DNA from: Fibrobacter sp. UBA4373
Lineage (GTDB): Bacteria; Fibrobacterota; Fibrobacteria; Fibrobacterales; Fibrobacteraceae
DNA: 45,161 nucleotides
Assembly: GCA_002390045.1 (NCBI GenBank)
Contig: DGSB01000029.1
Location: forward strand, 1 to 45,161
Direction of reading: 5' to 3'
The first letter of the stretch is position 1. Each line of letters begins with the position of its first letter. Shown here in pieces: positions 34,622 through 41,946 of the stretch. The notes beneath the pieces were generated by a model. It was not told the origin of the DNA and ran no database searches. It was given only the letters and a program-made list of their open reading frames with translations. Made by a program: the position numbers and the translations under genes.

Positions 34622-36658
34622 CTATTGAATTTGAACCCCGAGTAAATCGAATTTCTTTCCATTCTGGTTTATATACAAGGTCTTGCCGTCAACACGCATC
34701 GTTTGGACCTTCTGTCTTAAAACGCTGCCCGAAATTTTCTTCGCAGATTTCAAAGCGTCCTTGTCTTTTGAAGATGCCAAATACAGCCAATCGATATTGC
34801 AATAAGACCCTGTTATCAGAATTTTCAAAACATGCTCGCCACTTTTTAAATACACCTTCCCCAATTCGATTTCCCGATAGACATTCCAAGCCGTATCGAT
34901 TTGAGGTATCGTGAAATTTTCAACAGCGGGAGTGTCATCGATATCGATTTGAATGCCCGAATTTTCAAAAGGGGTCGCTACATTGGCGGAAATCGTGTAT
35001 TCATCATCCATTTCAACATGGAGTGTATACTCCATCCATTCGCCCGCCTGCGTATATCCTACGGCATAGCCTTCACAATCTTCGGTATTTTCCGCATCGG
35101 AACACTGGAATCCGACAATATCGACCGCATCGTTTCGATAAGCCTTCCCTTGATTTTCGCTTTCGGAATCGTAGTAAGATTTGCCCAGTTTTCCACTGCC
35201 AGGCTCATCATAATTTTCCGCCTGAATATAACCTGGAACTGTAGCGGCTACACCTAAATAAGGCTTTTGAGGCGTCTTCACCGATTGACTTTCCAAATAC
35301 CAATAATCAAAATCAAAGCCTCCCTGTTTAACCACAAAGAAAACATCCTGAACGCCTTCTTCTACGGTAAAATCAAACACATTTTCTTCCCATGTAGAGC
35401 TGGCCGGAATCTGAATTTCCGCAAGAAGCGGACCCGTTTCCGATTTCGAATGGACTTCCAATTTTCCGCCGTTTCCACGGGTCGCGAGGACGATTTTATC
35501 GGCGCCATCGCTGATATCGACGGAACGCACCTTCGTGTAAAATCCTTCCGTCATATGTGTCAAGTAGACCGCCCCATCTTCAAATGCAACATGTTCGATA
35601 ATCGTCATCGGGACCCCATTCCCGTCGGGCGTCTTTGTGACCGTCATTCCGCCCACCCAAGCTTTGGTTTCTGCTTCAACGCGGTCATAGGGATCCAGAT
35701 TGTGAATGGGAGTTTTCACGCCGTCATTGGTCGAACGAATGCTCGGGATCGTTCCGTCGGCATTCCACGTAAATTCTTCGATTGCGGTAGAGCGGCTATA
35801 ACCGCCTCCGCTCACATTTTTTTGATTGTGATAAAAGAAAAAGCTACGGCCTTTAAAATCGATCAATCCGGAATGATTCGTGAATGCCGTATTATTTCCT
35901 TGATCCATAATGATTCCGCCCCAAGTCCAAGGGCCCGTCGGGGATTCGCTTGTGGAATAGGAAATTTTTTCGGGAACGCCATGGGATGCATAAATCATGT
36001 AATATTTATTTCCGCGCTTATGAATCCACGGGCCCTCGGTATACTTGGAATCTTCACCTGCCGGAGCAAATCCGCGACTCATATCGGTCTTGTGGATTTC
36101 CCCATCCAAAGTCACCATATCCTCTTTCAGCTTTGCCCAATAGAGAGTCGGATTTCCAAAATAGAGATACGCCTGGCCATCGTCGTCGACAAATACCGTC
36201 GGATCTATATAATCCCAGTTCGGACCCGCCAAATGGCTATTCCCCGTCGCATTCCGGTACGGCCCCTCGGGTTTATCCGCAACCGCTACGTTAATCGCCC
36301 GCCCCCCGAGAGAAGATTCCACCGTCACGTAGTAGTAATATTTCCCGTTTCGGCGAATGCATTGCGAAGCCCAATCGCCATTTTTCTTTGCATTCGGAAA
36401 GTCGGAATTCTGCAAAATCAGCGTTCCCCGGTCGGTCCAGTTCACCATATCGGTCGAGCAAGAAACCCGCCAGCCGTGCATCGTAAAAAAGGATCCGCCT
36501 TCGTCATTTCCAGAATACACGCAGACGGTATCGCCAAACACGACAGGCGCAGGATCCGGCGAATAATAAGTCTGGATGATTGGATTTTCAGCCATCGCGA
36601 CCGAAAAAAGGCTGATTACAAACCCAAGCGCATGCAATTTTAGATTCATCGTATTCAT
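34622..36658 (-). CDS. Secreted GH43 enzyme with two CBM6-like domains (arabinoxylan-type)
   Basis: A 678-residue exported glycoside hydrolase. The ATG at 36658 is chosen because GGGG lies just upstream; another at 36649 and one at 36685 are possible. Signal peptide about 1-23. The GH43 propeller covers 24-320 with base D35 (SPDPAP), D152 (YIDPTVFVDDDG) and acid E208 (YTEGPW), and the HSGL histidine near 262. A first CBM6-like domain covers about 326-460 (RVEAETKAW ... GFDFDYWYLES), a typical CBM6 about 473-625 (IQAENYDEPG, AGEWMEYTLHV, SYCNIDWLYL), and a C-terminal tail 635-678 (TLYINQNGKKFDLLGVQIQ). The layout resembles arabinoxylan arabinofuranohydrolases. It is the first gene of the pair. 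Confidence 0.92.
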   Translation of the reverse strand: MNTMNLKLHALGFVISLFSVAMAENPIIQTYYSPDPAPVVFGDTVCVYSGNDEGGSFFTMHGWRVSCSTDMVNWTDRGTLILQNSDFPNAKKNGDWASQCIRRNGKYYYYVTVESSLGGRAINVAVADKPEGPYRNATGNSHLAGPNWDYIDPTVFVDDDGQAYLYFGNPTLYWAKLKEDMVTLDGEIHKTDMSRGFAPAGEDSKYTEGPWIHKRGNKYYMIYASHGVPEKISYSTSESPTGPWTWGGIIMDQGNNTAFTNHSGLIDFKGRSFFFYHNQKNVSGGGYSRSTAIEEFTWNADGTIPSIRSTNDGVKTPIHNLDPYDRVEAETKAWVGGMTVTKTPDGNGVPMTIIEHVAFEDGAVYLTHMTEGFYTKVRSVDISDGADKIVLATRGNGGKLEVHSKSETGPLLAEIQIPASSTWEENVFDFTVEEGVQDVFFVVKQGGFDFDYWYLESQSVKTPQKPYLGVAATVPGYIQAENYDEPGSGKLGKSYYDSESENQGKAYRNDAVDIVGFQCSDAENTEDCEGYAVGYTQAGEWMEYTLHVEMDDEYTISANVATPFENSGIQIDIDDTPAVENFTIPQIDTAWNVYREIELGKVYLKSGEHVLKILITGSYCNIDWLYLASSKDKDALKSAKKISGSVLRQKVQTMRVDGKTLYINQNGKKFDLLGVQIQ

Positions 36659-36859
36659 ATTCCCCAAAGCACGTCTTGAAACCAAGACGTTCTATTAGAC
36701 CACAAGTAGAAATTACCTTGTGAATCTCAAAATTTGAATCCATTCCGATGAATTGCCGTTGTTATAATATCCAAGCTGTAAAAAACGCAGAGCCAATTTT
36801 GTCCAAATTGTGTATTTTTCCATTGACGTCAGGTGACGCCATAAAAAAAAGGTTCAACT

Positions 36860-37894
36860 ATGCAAGTCGATTTGAATACTGTTGATTGGAAGACGCTCCC
36901 CTTCGGTTATTACGATACCGATTACAACGTTCGCTGCTACTACCGCAATGGTCAGTGGGGCAAAATTGAAGTGACTTCTTCCAAAGACATTAGCATCCAT
37001 ATGGCCGCTACTTGCTTGCATTATGGTCAGGAAGGCTTTGAAGGCCTTAAGGCTTACACGGGCAAAGACGGCAAGGTTCGCGTCTTCCGCGTTGATGAAA
37101 ACGCCAAGCGCATCCAGAATACCGCTAATCGCGTTCTTATGGCCGTTCCGCCTGTAGAACTTTTCCGCGAAATGGTTCACACTGTCGTGAAGGCAAACAA
37201 GCGTTTCGTTCCGCCGTATGGCTACGGTGCAACTCTCTACATTCGTCCGCTCCTCATCGGTATGAGCCCGGAAGTCGGTGTGAAGCCGGCAGATGAATAT
37301 TTGCTCCTCATGTTCGTGACTCCGGTCGGTCCGTACTTCAAGGACGGTTTCAAGCCGGTCGACATGATGATCAGCCGTAACTACGACCGTGCCGCTCCGC
37401 AGGGTACAGGTACAGTGAAGGTCGGCGGCAACTATGCAGCATCCCTCCTTTCCCTTGCAGAAGCCAAGAAGCTCGGCTATTCGAGCACGATCTATCTGGA
37501 TGCAAAGGAAAAGAAGTACATCGATGAATGCGGTCCGGCCAACTTCTTCGGCATCAAGGGCAAGACCTATGTGACCCCGAAGTCGGAATCCATTCTTCCG
37601 TCCATCACCAACAAGAGCTTGCAGCAGCTCGCCGAATACTTGGGATACAAAGTTGAACGTCGCCAAGTCCCGTTCGAAGAACTCGCTGAATTCTCGGAAA
37701 CCGCAGAATGCGGTACCGCAGCCGTGATTACCCCGATCAAGAAGATTGTGGACCCGGTTGCCGGCAAGGAATTCACCTACGGTGACGGCGTGAATCCGGG
37801 CCCGGTCTGCACAGAACTCTTCACGAAGTACACCGCAATCCAATTCGGTGAAGCTCCGGATCCGTTCGGCTGGACTGAAGTCGTAGACCTGTAA
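36860..37894 (+). CDS. ilvE: Branched-chain amino acid aminotransferase
   Basis: A 344-residue PLP-dependent fold-type IV aminotransferase interconverting Leu, Ile and Val with their 2-oxo acids. LHYGQEGFEGLKAY near residues 53-66, LYIRPLLIGMSPEVGVKP near 122-139, the PLP-lysine region GTGTVKVGGNYAASLLSLAEAKKLG near 180-204, IDECGPANFFGIKG and the C-terminal FTYGDGVNPGPVCTELF are the diagnostic BCAT-2-type stretches. AAAAAGG precedes the ATG. A strong terminator follows. It is a single gene; no other ilv or leu gene is nearby. Confidence 0.96.
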   Translation: MQVDLNTVDWKTLPFGYYDTDYNVRCYYRNGQWGKIEVTSSKDISIHMAATCLHYGQEGFEGLKAYTGKDGKVRVFRVDENAKRIQNTANRVLMAVPPVELFREMVHTVVKANKRFVPPYGYGATLYIRPLLIGMSPEVGVKPADEYLLLMFVTPVGPYFKDGFKPVDMMISRNYDRAAPQGTGTVKVGGNYAASLLSLAEAKKLGYSSTIYLDAKEKKYIDECGPANFFGIKGKTYVTPKSESILPSITNKSLQQLAEYLGYKVERRQVPFEELAEFSETAECGTAAVITPIKKIVDPVAGKEFTYGDGVNPGPVCTELFTKYTAIQFGEAPDPFGWTEVVDL

Positions 37895-37945
37895 TTCAAA
37901 AAATCCTCGCAGCGGACAAAACGTCCGCAACGACGGAAAAAAGAT

Positions 37946-37973
37946 TCCCGTGGAAAATTCCACGGGATTTTTT
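37946..37973 (+). terminator. Intrinsic terminator of ilvE
   Basis: TCCCGTGG (37946-37953) pairs with CCACGGGA (37960-37967), extendable inward to 10 bp, followed by TTTTTT. A second, weaker hairpin GCGGAC-AAAAC-GTCCGC is just upstream at 37912-37928. Confidence 0.9.
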
Positions 37974-38019
37974 GTTTATCCTTCAAAAATGGACACTTAC
38001 CAAAAGCTTTTCTCTCTTG

Positions 38020-38047
38020 TTGACAAAGCTGTTTTTTTTCGTACACT
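38020..38047 (+). promoter_or_regulatory. Sigma-70-like promoter of the lipoprotein gene
   Basis: TTGACA at 38020-38025 and TACACT at 38042-38047 with a 16-bp spacer that contains a T8 run. The predicted start is about 27 bp before the lipoprotein ATG. It differs from the TATATTTG-type boxes elsewhere in the window. Confidence 0.6.
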
Positions 38048-38080
38048 TTCAAAAAAAACACCCAATTCCCGGAGATAAAA

Positions 38081-38560
38081 ATGAAAAAGAAAGCCTTACT
38101 CGGATTCGCTCTCGCGACAGCAACCCTCTTCAGCGGTTGTGCCATGATGCAGCCCAAGAAAATGCTCGACGATCCGACTCTCTACGACGAATATATGACC
38201 CGTTCGTTCGAATATTCTTCCGCTGCCTGCTACGAAGCCACCAAGAAGACCTTCGCCGACAACAAGGTTTCCCTTGCCAAGGATGATCCGGAAAGCGGAA
38301 AGATGGTCACCGAAAAGTACACGGTCGCAAGTTACACCAAACGCGATGACCACAAGCGCAACATGGAAAACAACCAGTACATCAAATTCTGGGTAAGCGT
38401 TTCGGGAGATGAATCTTCATGCGTGATCAAGGTGACCAAGCTCAAAGCCTGGATGAACACCCAGGAACTCACCTATGTGTATCCGAAGCAGGGCGGTCCG
38501 GCCCTCTGGGACCCGATCTTCAACTCGATCAAGGATCAGCTGGAAGACGATAACGACTAG
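38081..38560 (+). CDS. Putative lipoprotein of unknown function
   Basis: A 159-residue protein with a lipoprotein signal (MKKKALLGFALATATLFSGC), lipidation expected at C20. The mature part (residues 21-159) is soluble and charged, with two further cysteines (C50 and C113), and stretches such as RSFEYSSAACYEATKKTFADNKVSLAKDD and YIKFWVSVSGDESSCVIKVTKLKAW. The layout, a short alpha helix followed by alternating beta strands, recalls small envelope lipoproteins, but no family is recognised. GGAG (CCCGGAG) lies 8 nt before the ATG. It is convergent with thiD, whose stop is 3 bp away. Confidence 0.8.
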   Translation: MKKKALLGFALATATLFSGCAMMQPKKMLDDPTLYDEYMTRSFEYSSAACYEATKKTFADNKVSLAKDDPESGKMVTEKYTVASYTKRDDHKRNMENNQYIKFWVSVSGDESSCVIKVTKLKAWMNTQELTYVYPKQGGPALWDPIFNSIKDQLEDDND

Positions 38561-38563
38561 GCT

Positions 38564-39310
38564 TTAGTCAACCCAGCCGACTCGGCCTTCCCCGCCTGCC
38601 AAAAACTTTTCGATATAAAGTTTGGCTGCCTGGCACGATTCCGGCAAGGACTTTCCAAGCGCCACATTGGCGAGGATCGCCGACGAAAGCGTACAGCCCG
38701 AACCGTGCTTATCGACTCCGACAAAACGCTTCGAAGTGAATTTGAAAATCTTTCCTTCGTGCCAAAGCGTATCCGTAGAATTCTCGCCTTCCGCATGACC
38801 TCCCTTCAGCAGAATGGAGGTCTTTTTTCCAACCAGAAGTTCACTGCGGCTGTCGGCGACGCCAAGGCCCAAATACGCATATTCATACTGGTTCGGCGTA
38901 ATCAGATCGATTGCAGAAAAGACCGGGAAGAACCTATCCGCATCGTCATCTGAGAAGAAGCGGTAACCGGCCGTCGCTCCCATGATCGGATCCCAAATGA
39001 TGAAGATGTCTTCACTTTTTGCCCGAAGCCATTCCACAATGTTCTGGAGCATTTCCGCATTTTCGACGAGTCCGATTTTCACATACTTGTATGCGCGAAC
39101 TTCCCAAAGCTTTTCAAGCTGAACACGAACCTTTTCCCAAGGCAAAAAGCCCGGATCCGAAAAAGAACTTTCGTTCTGCACCGTCAAGGCCGTACAGACG
39201 GAACATCCGTAAACCCCAAAATCCTTCATCGCCTTGATGTCGGCAAGGATTCCCGCGCCCCCACTTCCATCAAAGCCAGCAATCGTCATCGCGTAAGTCA
39301 TTTGTGACAT
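38564..39310 (-). CDS. thiD: Hydroxymethylpyrimidine/phosphomethylpyrimidine kinase
   Basis: A 248-residue ribokinase-fold kinase that phosphorylates HMP and HMP-phosphate for thiamine synthesis. MTIAGFDGSGGAGILADIKAMKDFGVYG (residues 8-35) and TALTVQNE carry the substrate-binding stretch. WDPIMGATAG, ITPNQYEYAYL and ILLKGGHAEGE follow, and the ATP/anion-hole motif GVDKHGSGCTLSSAILA with the catalytic aspartate position occupied by the D/H/G region (family: GTGC). The ATG at 39310 overlaps the 3' end of the thiE-like gene by 13 bp. Last gene of the thi operon. Confidence 0.93.
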   Translation of the reverse strand: MSQMTYAMTIAGFDGSGGAGILADIKAMKDFGVYGCSVCTALTVQNESSFSDPGFLPWEKVRVQLEKLWEVRAYKYVKIGLVENAEMLQNIVEWLRAKSEDIFIIWDPIMGATAGYRFFSDDDADRFFPVFSAIDLITPNQYEYAYLGLGVADSRSELLVGKKTSILLKGGHAEGENSTDTLWHEGKIFKFTSKRFVGVDKHGSGCTLSSAILANVALGKSLPESCQAAKLYIEKFLAGGEGRVGWVD

Positions 39311-39810
39311 AAGCGCCCCCATGCGGATACCGAATCTGCAAACTCCCAAATTCCCGAAACAATGGCCCGATTCAGCACATTGTCCGGAAGTTCCGTCGCA
39401 TCGCAAAAAACGAATACGTTGTCCGAAATTTCTTCCGGTTTATTTTTGACAATGACTTGGAAAATTTTAGAGCGCACCTCCGGAGAAATACGGCCTAAAT
39501 CTTCCAGACATTCAGCCTCCACGCTCAAAAGCCCAGAAGCCCTTTGTGCAGCGTCCGCATTCCGAACGAACCAATCCACAGGCTGATGAAAACCTGCCAA
39601 GCTGAATTCCTGAGCCATGCTCGGAGATCCGCAAAGGAATGTTTTCATCCGAATCGCTTCCGGAATCGAAAGAAGATACCGTTCCAGCTGGCGATCGTTC
39701 ATGTGCGGTTTCTGCACATACAGATAATCTACATCATTAGCGAAGATTTTTTCAATTAAATCGACTTCATCGACAAAACTTTCCACACTAGTGAAGAGAA
39801 TATACCGCAT
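39298..39810 (-). CDS. Short ThiE/TenI-like protein
   Basis: A 170-residue protein resembling, but shorter than, thiamine phosphate synthase (about 210). Family-like parts are the first strand MRYILFTSVE, DVDYLYVQKPHMNDRQLERYLLSIP, CGSPSMAQEFSLAGFHQ and the tail RAIVSGIWEFADSV, which resembles the GvAvlGaiW end of the TenI group. The central pyrimidine/phosphate-binding stretches and the TPT loop are not recognisable. The ATG at 39810 has CGGAG upstream and follows thiC with a 1-bp gap. It could be a divergent ThiE with altered substrate binding or a regulatory relative; the operon supports a thiamine role. Confidence 0.7.
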   Translation of the reverse strand: MRYILFTSVESFVDEVDLIEKIFANDVDYLYVQKPHMNDRQLERYLLSIPEAIRMKTFLCGSPSMAQEFSLAGFHQPVDWFVRNADAAQRASGLLSVEAECLEDLGRISPEVRSKIFQVIVKNKPEEISDNVFVFCDATELPDNVLNRAIVSGIWEFADSVSAWGRLCHK

Positions 39811-39811
39811 T

Positions 39812-41416
39812 TTATTTCTCCGAATCCAATTTTCCCGTCTTGACGAATTGCTGAATATCGCGAGAAATCCGCATCGAGCAGAATTTTGGGCCACACATCG
39901 AGCAGAAGTGGGAGGATTTGGCGCCATTTCCCGGAAGGGTTTCGTCATGGAATTCGACAGCACGGTCCGGGTCGAGCGAAAGCGCAAACTGGTCGTTCCA
40001 GCGGAAGTCGAATCGTGCACGGGAAAGGGCGTCATCGCGGAAGTGCGCCGCCGGATGTCCCTTGGCAAGGTCTGCGGCATGAGCTGCAAGCTTGTACGTC
40101 ACCACGCCTTCGCGAACGTCGTCCCTGTCCGGGAGGCCCAAATGTTCTTTGGGCGTCACATAGCAGAGCATGGCCGTTCCGAACCAGCCGATCATGGCGG
40201 CACCAATCGCCGAGGTTATATGGTCATAGCCTGGAGCGATGTCCGTCGTCAGAGGACCTAACGTGTAGAAAGGCGCATTGTGGCATTTTTCTTCCTGACG
40301 TTCCATATTTTCGCGAATCTTGTGCATCGGAACGTGTCCCGGACCTTCGATCAAAACCTGGACGCCTTTTGCCCAAGCGATTTTCGTGAGTTCGCCCAAC
40401 GTGTCGAGTTCCGAGAACTGCGCTTCATCGTTTGCATCGGCGGTCGAACCCGGACGAAGGCCATCGCCGAGCGAGACGCAAACATCGTACTTGGCAAGGA
40501 TATCGCAAATTTCATCGAAATGCGTATAAAGGAAGTTTTCCTGATTATGTACCATGCACCAGCGCGCAATAATCGAACCGCCACGGCTCACAATTCCTGT
40601 TGTACGCTTTAACGCAAACGGAATATACGAAAGCAAAAGTCCGGCATGGATCGTGAAATAATCGACGCCCTGTTCCGCCTGTTCGATCAGCGTATCGCGG
40701 AAAACTTCCCAAGTCAGATTGTCCGCAATGCCGTTTACCTTTTCCAAAGCCTGGTACATCGGAACCGTTCCAATAGGAACCGGACTGTTGCGCAAGATCC
40801 ATTCACGCGTTTCATGAATATCCTTGCCCGTCGAAAGGTCCATGACCGTATCCGCGCCCCAGTGTACCGACCAGACCATCTTTTCCACTTCTTCTTCAAT
40901 CGATGAGGTGACTGCGGAATTTCCGATATTCGAATTGATCTTGGTCAAAAAATTCCGTCCGATGATCATCGGTTCACATTCCGGATGGTTCGGATTGCAA
41001 GGGATCACGGCACGGCCTGCGGCAACTTCACTGCGCACAAATTCCGGCGTGATTGCAGAGCCGTTTTCGCCGAGCAAAACATCCATCTTTTGGTTTTCGC
41101 GGATGGCGACGTATTCCATTTCGGGCGTGATGATTCCCTTTTGCGCATACTGCATCTGCGTCAGATTGGCGCCGTCCTTCTTGACGCGCGCTTCAATCCA
41201 CGGTGTGCGAAGTTTTTCGATGCCCGCATGTACGTCGATTTTCTTTTCGGGATCTCCATAAGGGCCGCTTGTATCGTAAACGGCAAGTTTCGGAGTCAAA
41301 GGATCTTCAATCGAGATTTCACGCATGGACACCCGGATATCCGGGAAAAGTTTTCCAGGCACGTAAATGCGGTTAGACTGAGGGAAAGGCTTAAAAAACG
41401 GAGAAGATTCTGTCAT
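39812..41416 (-). CDS. thiC: Phosphomethylpyrimidine synthase ThiC
   Basis: A 534-residue radical-SAM-like enzyme that makes HMP-phosphate from aminoimidazole ribotide. NSNIGNSAVTSSIEEEVEKMVW near 228-249, GADTVMDLSTG, EQGVDYFTIHAGLLL, ARWCMVHNQENFLYTHFDEICDIL, VSLGDGLRPGS and EGPGHVPMHKI are conserved. The 4Fe-4S motif CSMCGPKFC (CxxCxxxxC) is near the C terminus. It is shorter than E. coli ThiC because the variable N-terminal part is small. The ATG at 41416 is chosen with AAAGGA 8 nt upstream; an earlier in-frame ATG would run through the riboswitch. Confidence 0.97.
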   Translation of the reverse strand: MTESSPFFKPFPQSNRIYVPGKLFPDIRVSMREISIEDPLTPKLAVYDTSGPYGDPEKKIDVHAGIEKLRTPWIEARVKKDGANLTQMQYAQKGIITPEMEYVAIRENQKMDVLLGENGSAITPEFVRSEVAAGRAVIPCNPNHPECEPMIIGRNFLTKINSNIGNSAVTSSIEEEVEKMVWSVHWGADTVMDLSTGKDIHETREWILRNSPVPIGTVPMYQALEKVNGIADNLTWEVFRDTLIEQAEQGVDYFTIHAGLLLSYIPFALKRTTGIVSRGGSIIARWCMVHNQENFLYTHFDEICDILAKYDVCVSLGDGLRPGSTADANDEAQFSELDTLGELTKIAWAKGVQVLIEGPGHVPMHKIRENMERQEEKCHNAPFYTLGPLTTDIAPGYDHITSAIGAAMIGWFGTAMLCYVTPKEHLGLPDRDDVREGVVTYKLAAHAADLAKGHPAAHFRDDALSRARFDFRWNDQFALSLDPDRAVEFHDETLPGNGAKSSHFCSMCGPKFCSMRISRDIQQFVKTGKLDSEK

Positions 41417-41494
41417 ACAGATTCCTTTCGTTCGATTACGAACCAAGTTCTTAGGGTATAATCTCAGCCAGCGTTCGCCAGCACCCCTATTGTA
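41417..41494 (-). ncRNA. TPP riboswitch (THI element) of the thi operon
   Basis: In the minus-strand RNA the ordered THI-box blocks are GGGGTGC (41487-41481), a small hairpin TGGCGAACGCTGG, CTGAGA (41467-41462), ACCC (41457-41454), GAAC (41450-41447), a GTTCG-TAAT-CGAAC stem, and AAAGGA (41428-41423). The P1 stem can form between TACAAT (41494-41489) and ATCTGTA (41422-41416), which reaches the first base of the thiC ATG. AAAGGA is both the conserved 3' block and the Shine-Dalgarno sequence, so translational control is likely. A TATATTT box ends about 8 nt upstream (41508-41502). Confidence 0.93.
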
Positions 41495-41619
41495 ATGCTC
41501 TAAATATAACAAATCCGAGCCCGCTCCATCCACAAAGAAGAATCCCATCTTTTCCCCGGAGCCCTGTTCACGGAAGCCTTCTATCTTTTTTATATTTTCG
41601 CAAAAAATGGACACACGAC

Positions 41620-41946
41620 ATGTCGCGCAACAATAGCTTTGGAAGACTTATTCTCTTTGTTGTTCTCGGCCTCATCATCGGCGGAGTCCTTGGCGAATGC
41701 TTTGGTTTTGTATTCGGCAAACTCGGCGAACTGATGAACGCGGGCGGTTACAACAATATCGTGCACAACTTCTTTGTGAAGCCGTTCTGGGCCTTCAATA
41801 CAGGTTCCGGATCGGAGATGGAGCCGTTTGTGCTCAATCTTTACATGATCAAGATTTCTTTTGGCTTTGCGCTCAAAATGAACGTGATGAGCCTCGTCGG
41901 CCTTGTCGTCGGCCTCTACATTATGAAATGGTCCGGAGAACGCTAA
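41620..41946 (+). CDS. DUF4321 small membrane protein
   Basis: A 108-residue protein with two hydrophobic segments (residues 9-31, LILFVVLGLIIGGVLGECFGFVF; about 88-103, VMSLVGLVVGLYIMKW). It matches the DUF4321 family pattern of a short N-terminal helix rich in Gly/Leu and a C-terminal helix; function unknown. No Shine-Dalgarno sequence is seen; a TATATTTT box lies 21 nt before the ATG. Its TAA overlaps the gatA ATG by one base (TAATG at 41944-41948). Confidence 0.82.
   Translation: MSRNNSFGRLILFVVLGLIIGGVLGECFGFVFGKLGELMNAGGYNNIVHNFFVKPFWAFNTGSGSEMEPFVLNLYMIKISFGFALKMNVMSLVGLVVGLYIMKWSGER

Noticed and set aside
35267..36643. Plus-strand open frame of 458 codons opposite the GH43 gene
   Set aside because: Antisense of a gene with clear signal peptide, GH43 and CBM6 domains; the frame is rich in Arg, His and Ile without motifs.
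37912..37928. Hairpin GCGGAC-AAAAC-GTCCGC as a terminator
   Set aside because: Not followed by a T tract; the next hairpin at 37946 is the better terminator of ilvE.
36854..37963. Minus-strand open frame of 369 codons opposite ilvE
   Set aside because: Antisense of ilvE, which has every BCAT motif; no start site or family match.
38555..38569. GACTA-GGCTT-TAGTC stem between the lipoprotein and thiD
   Set aside because: Only 5 bp and without a T run; it cannot be called a terminator.
41417..41614. 66-residue N-terminal extension of thiC
   Set aside because: It would translate the TPP riboswitch; the ATG at 41416 follows the riboswitch Shine-Dalgarno sequence.
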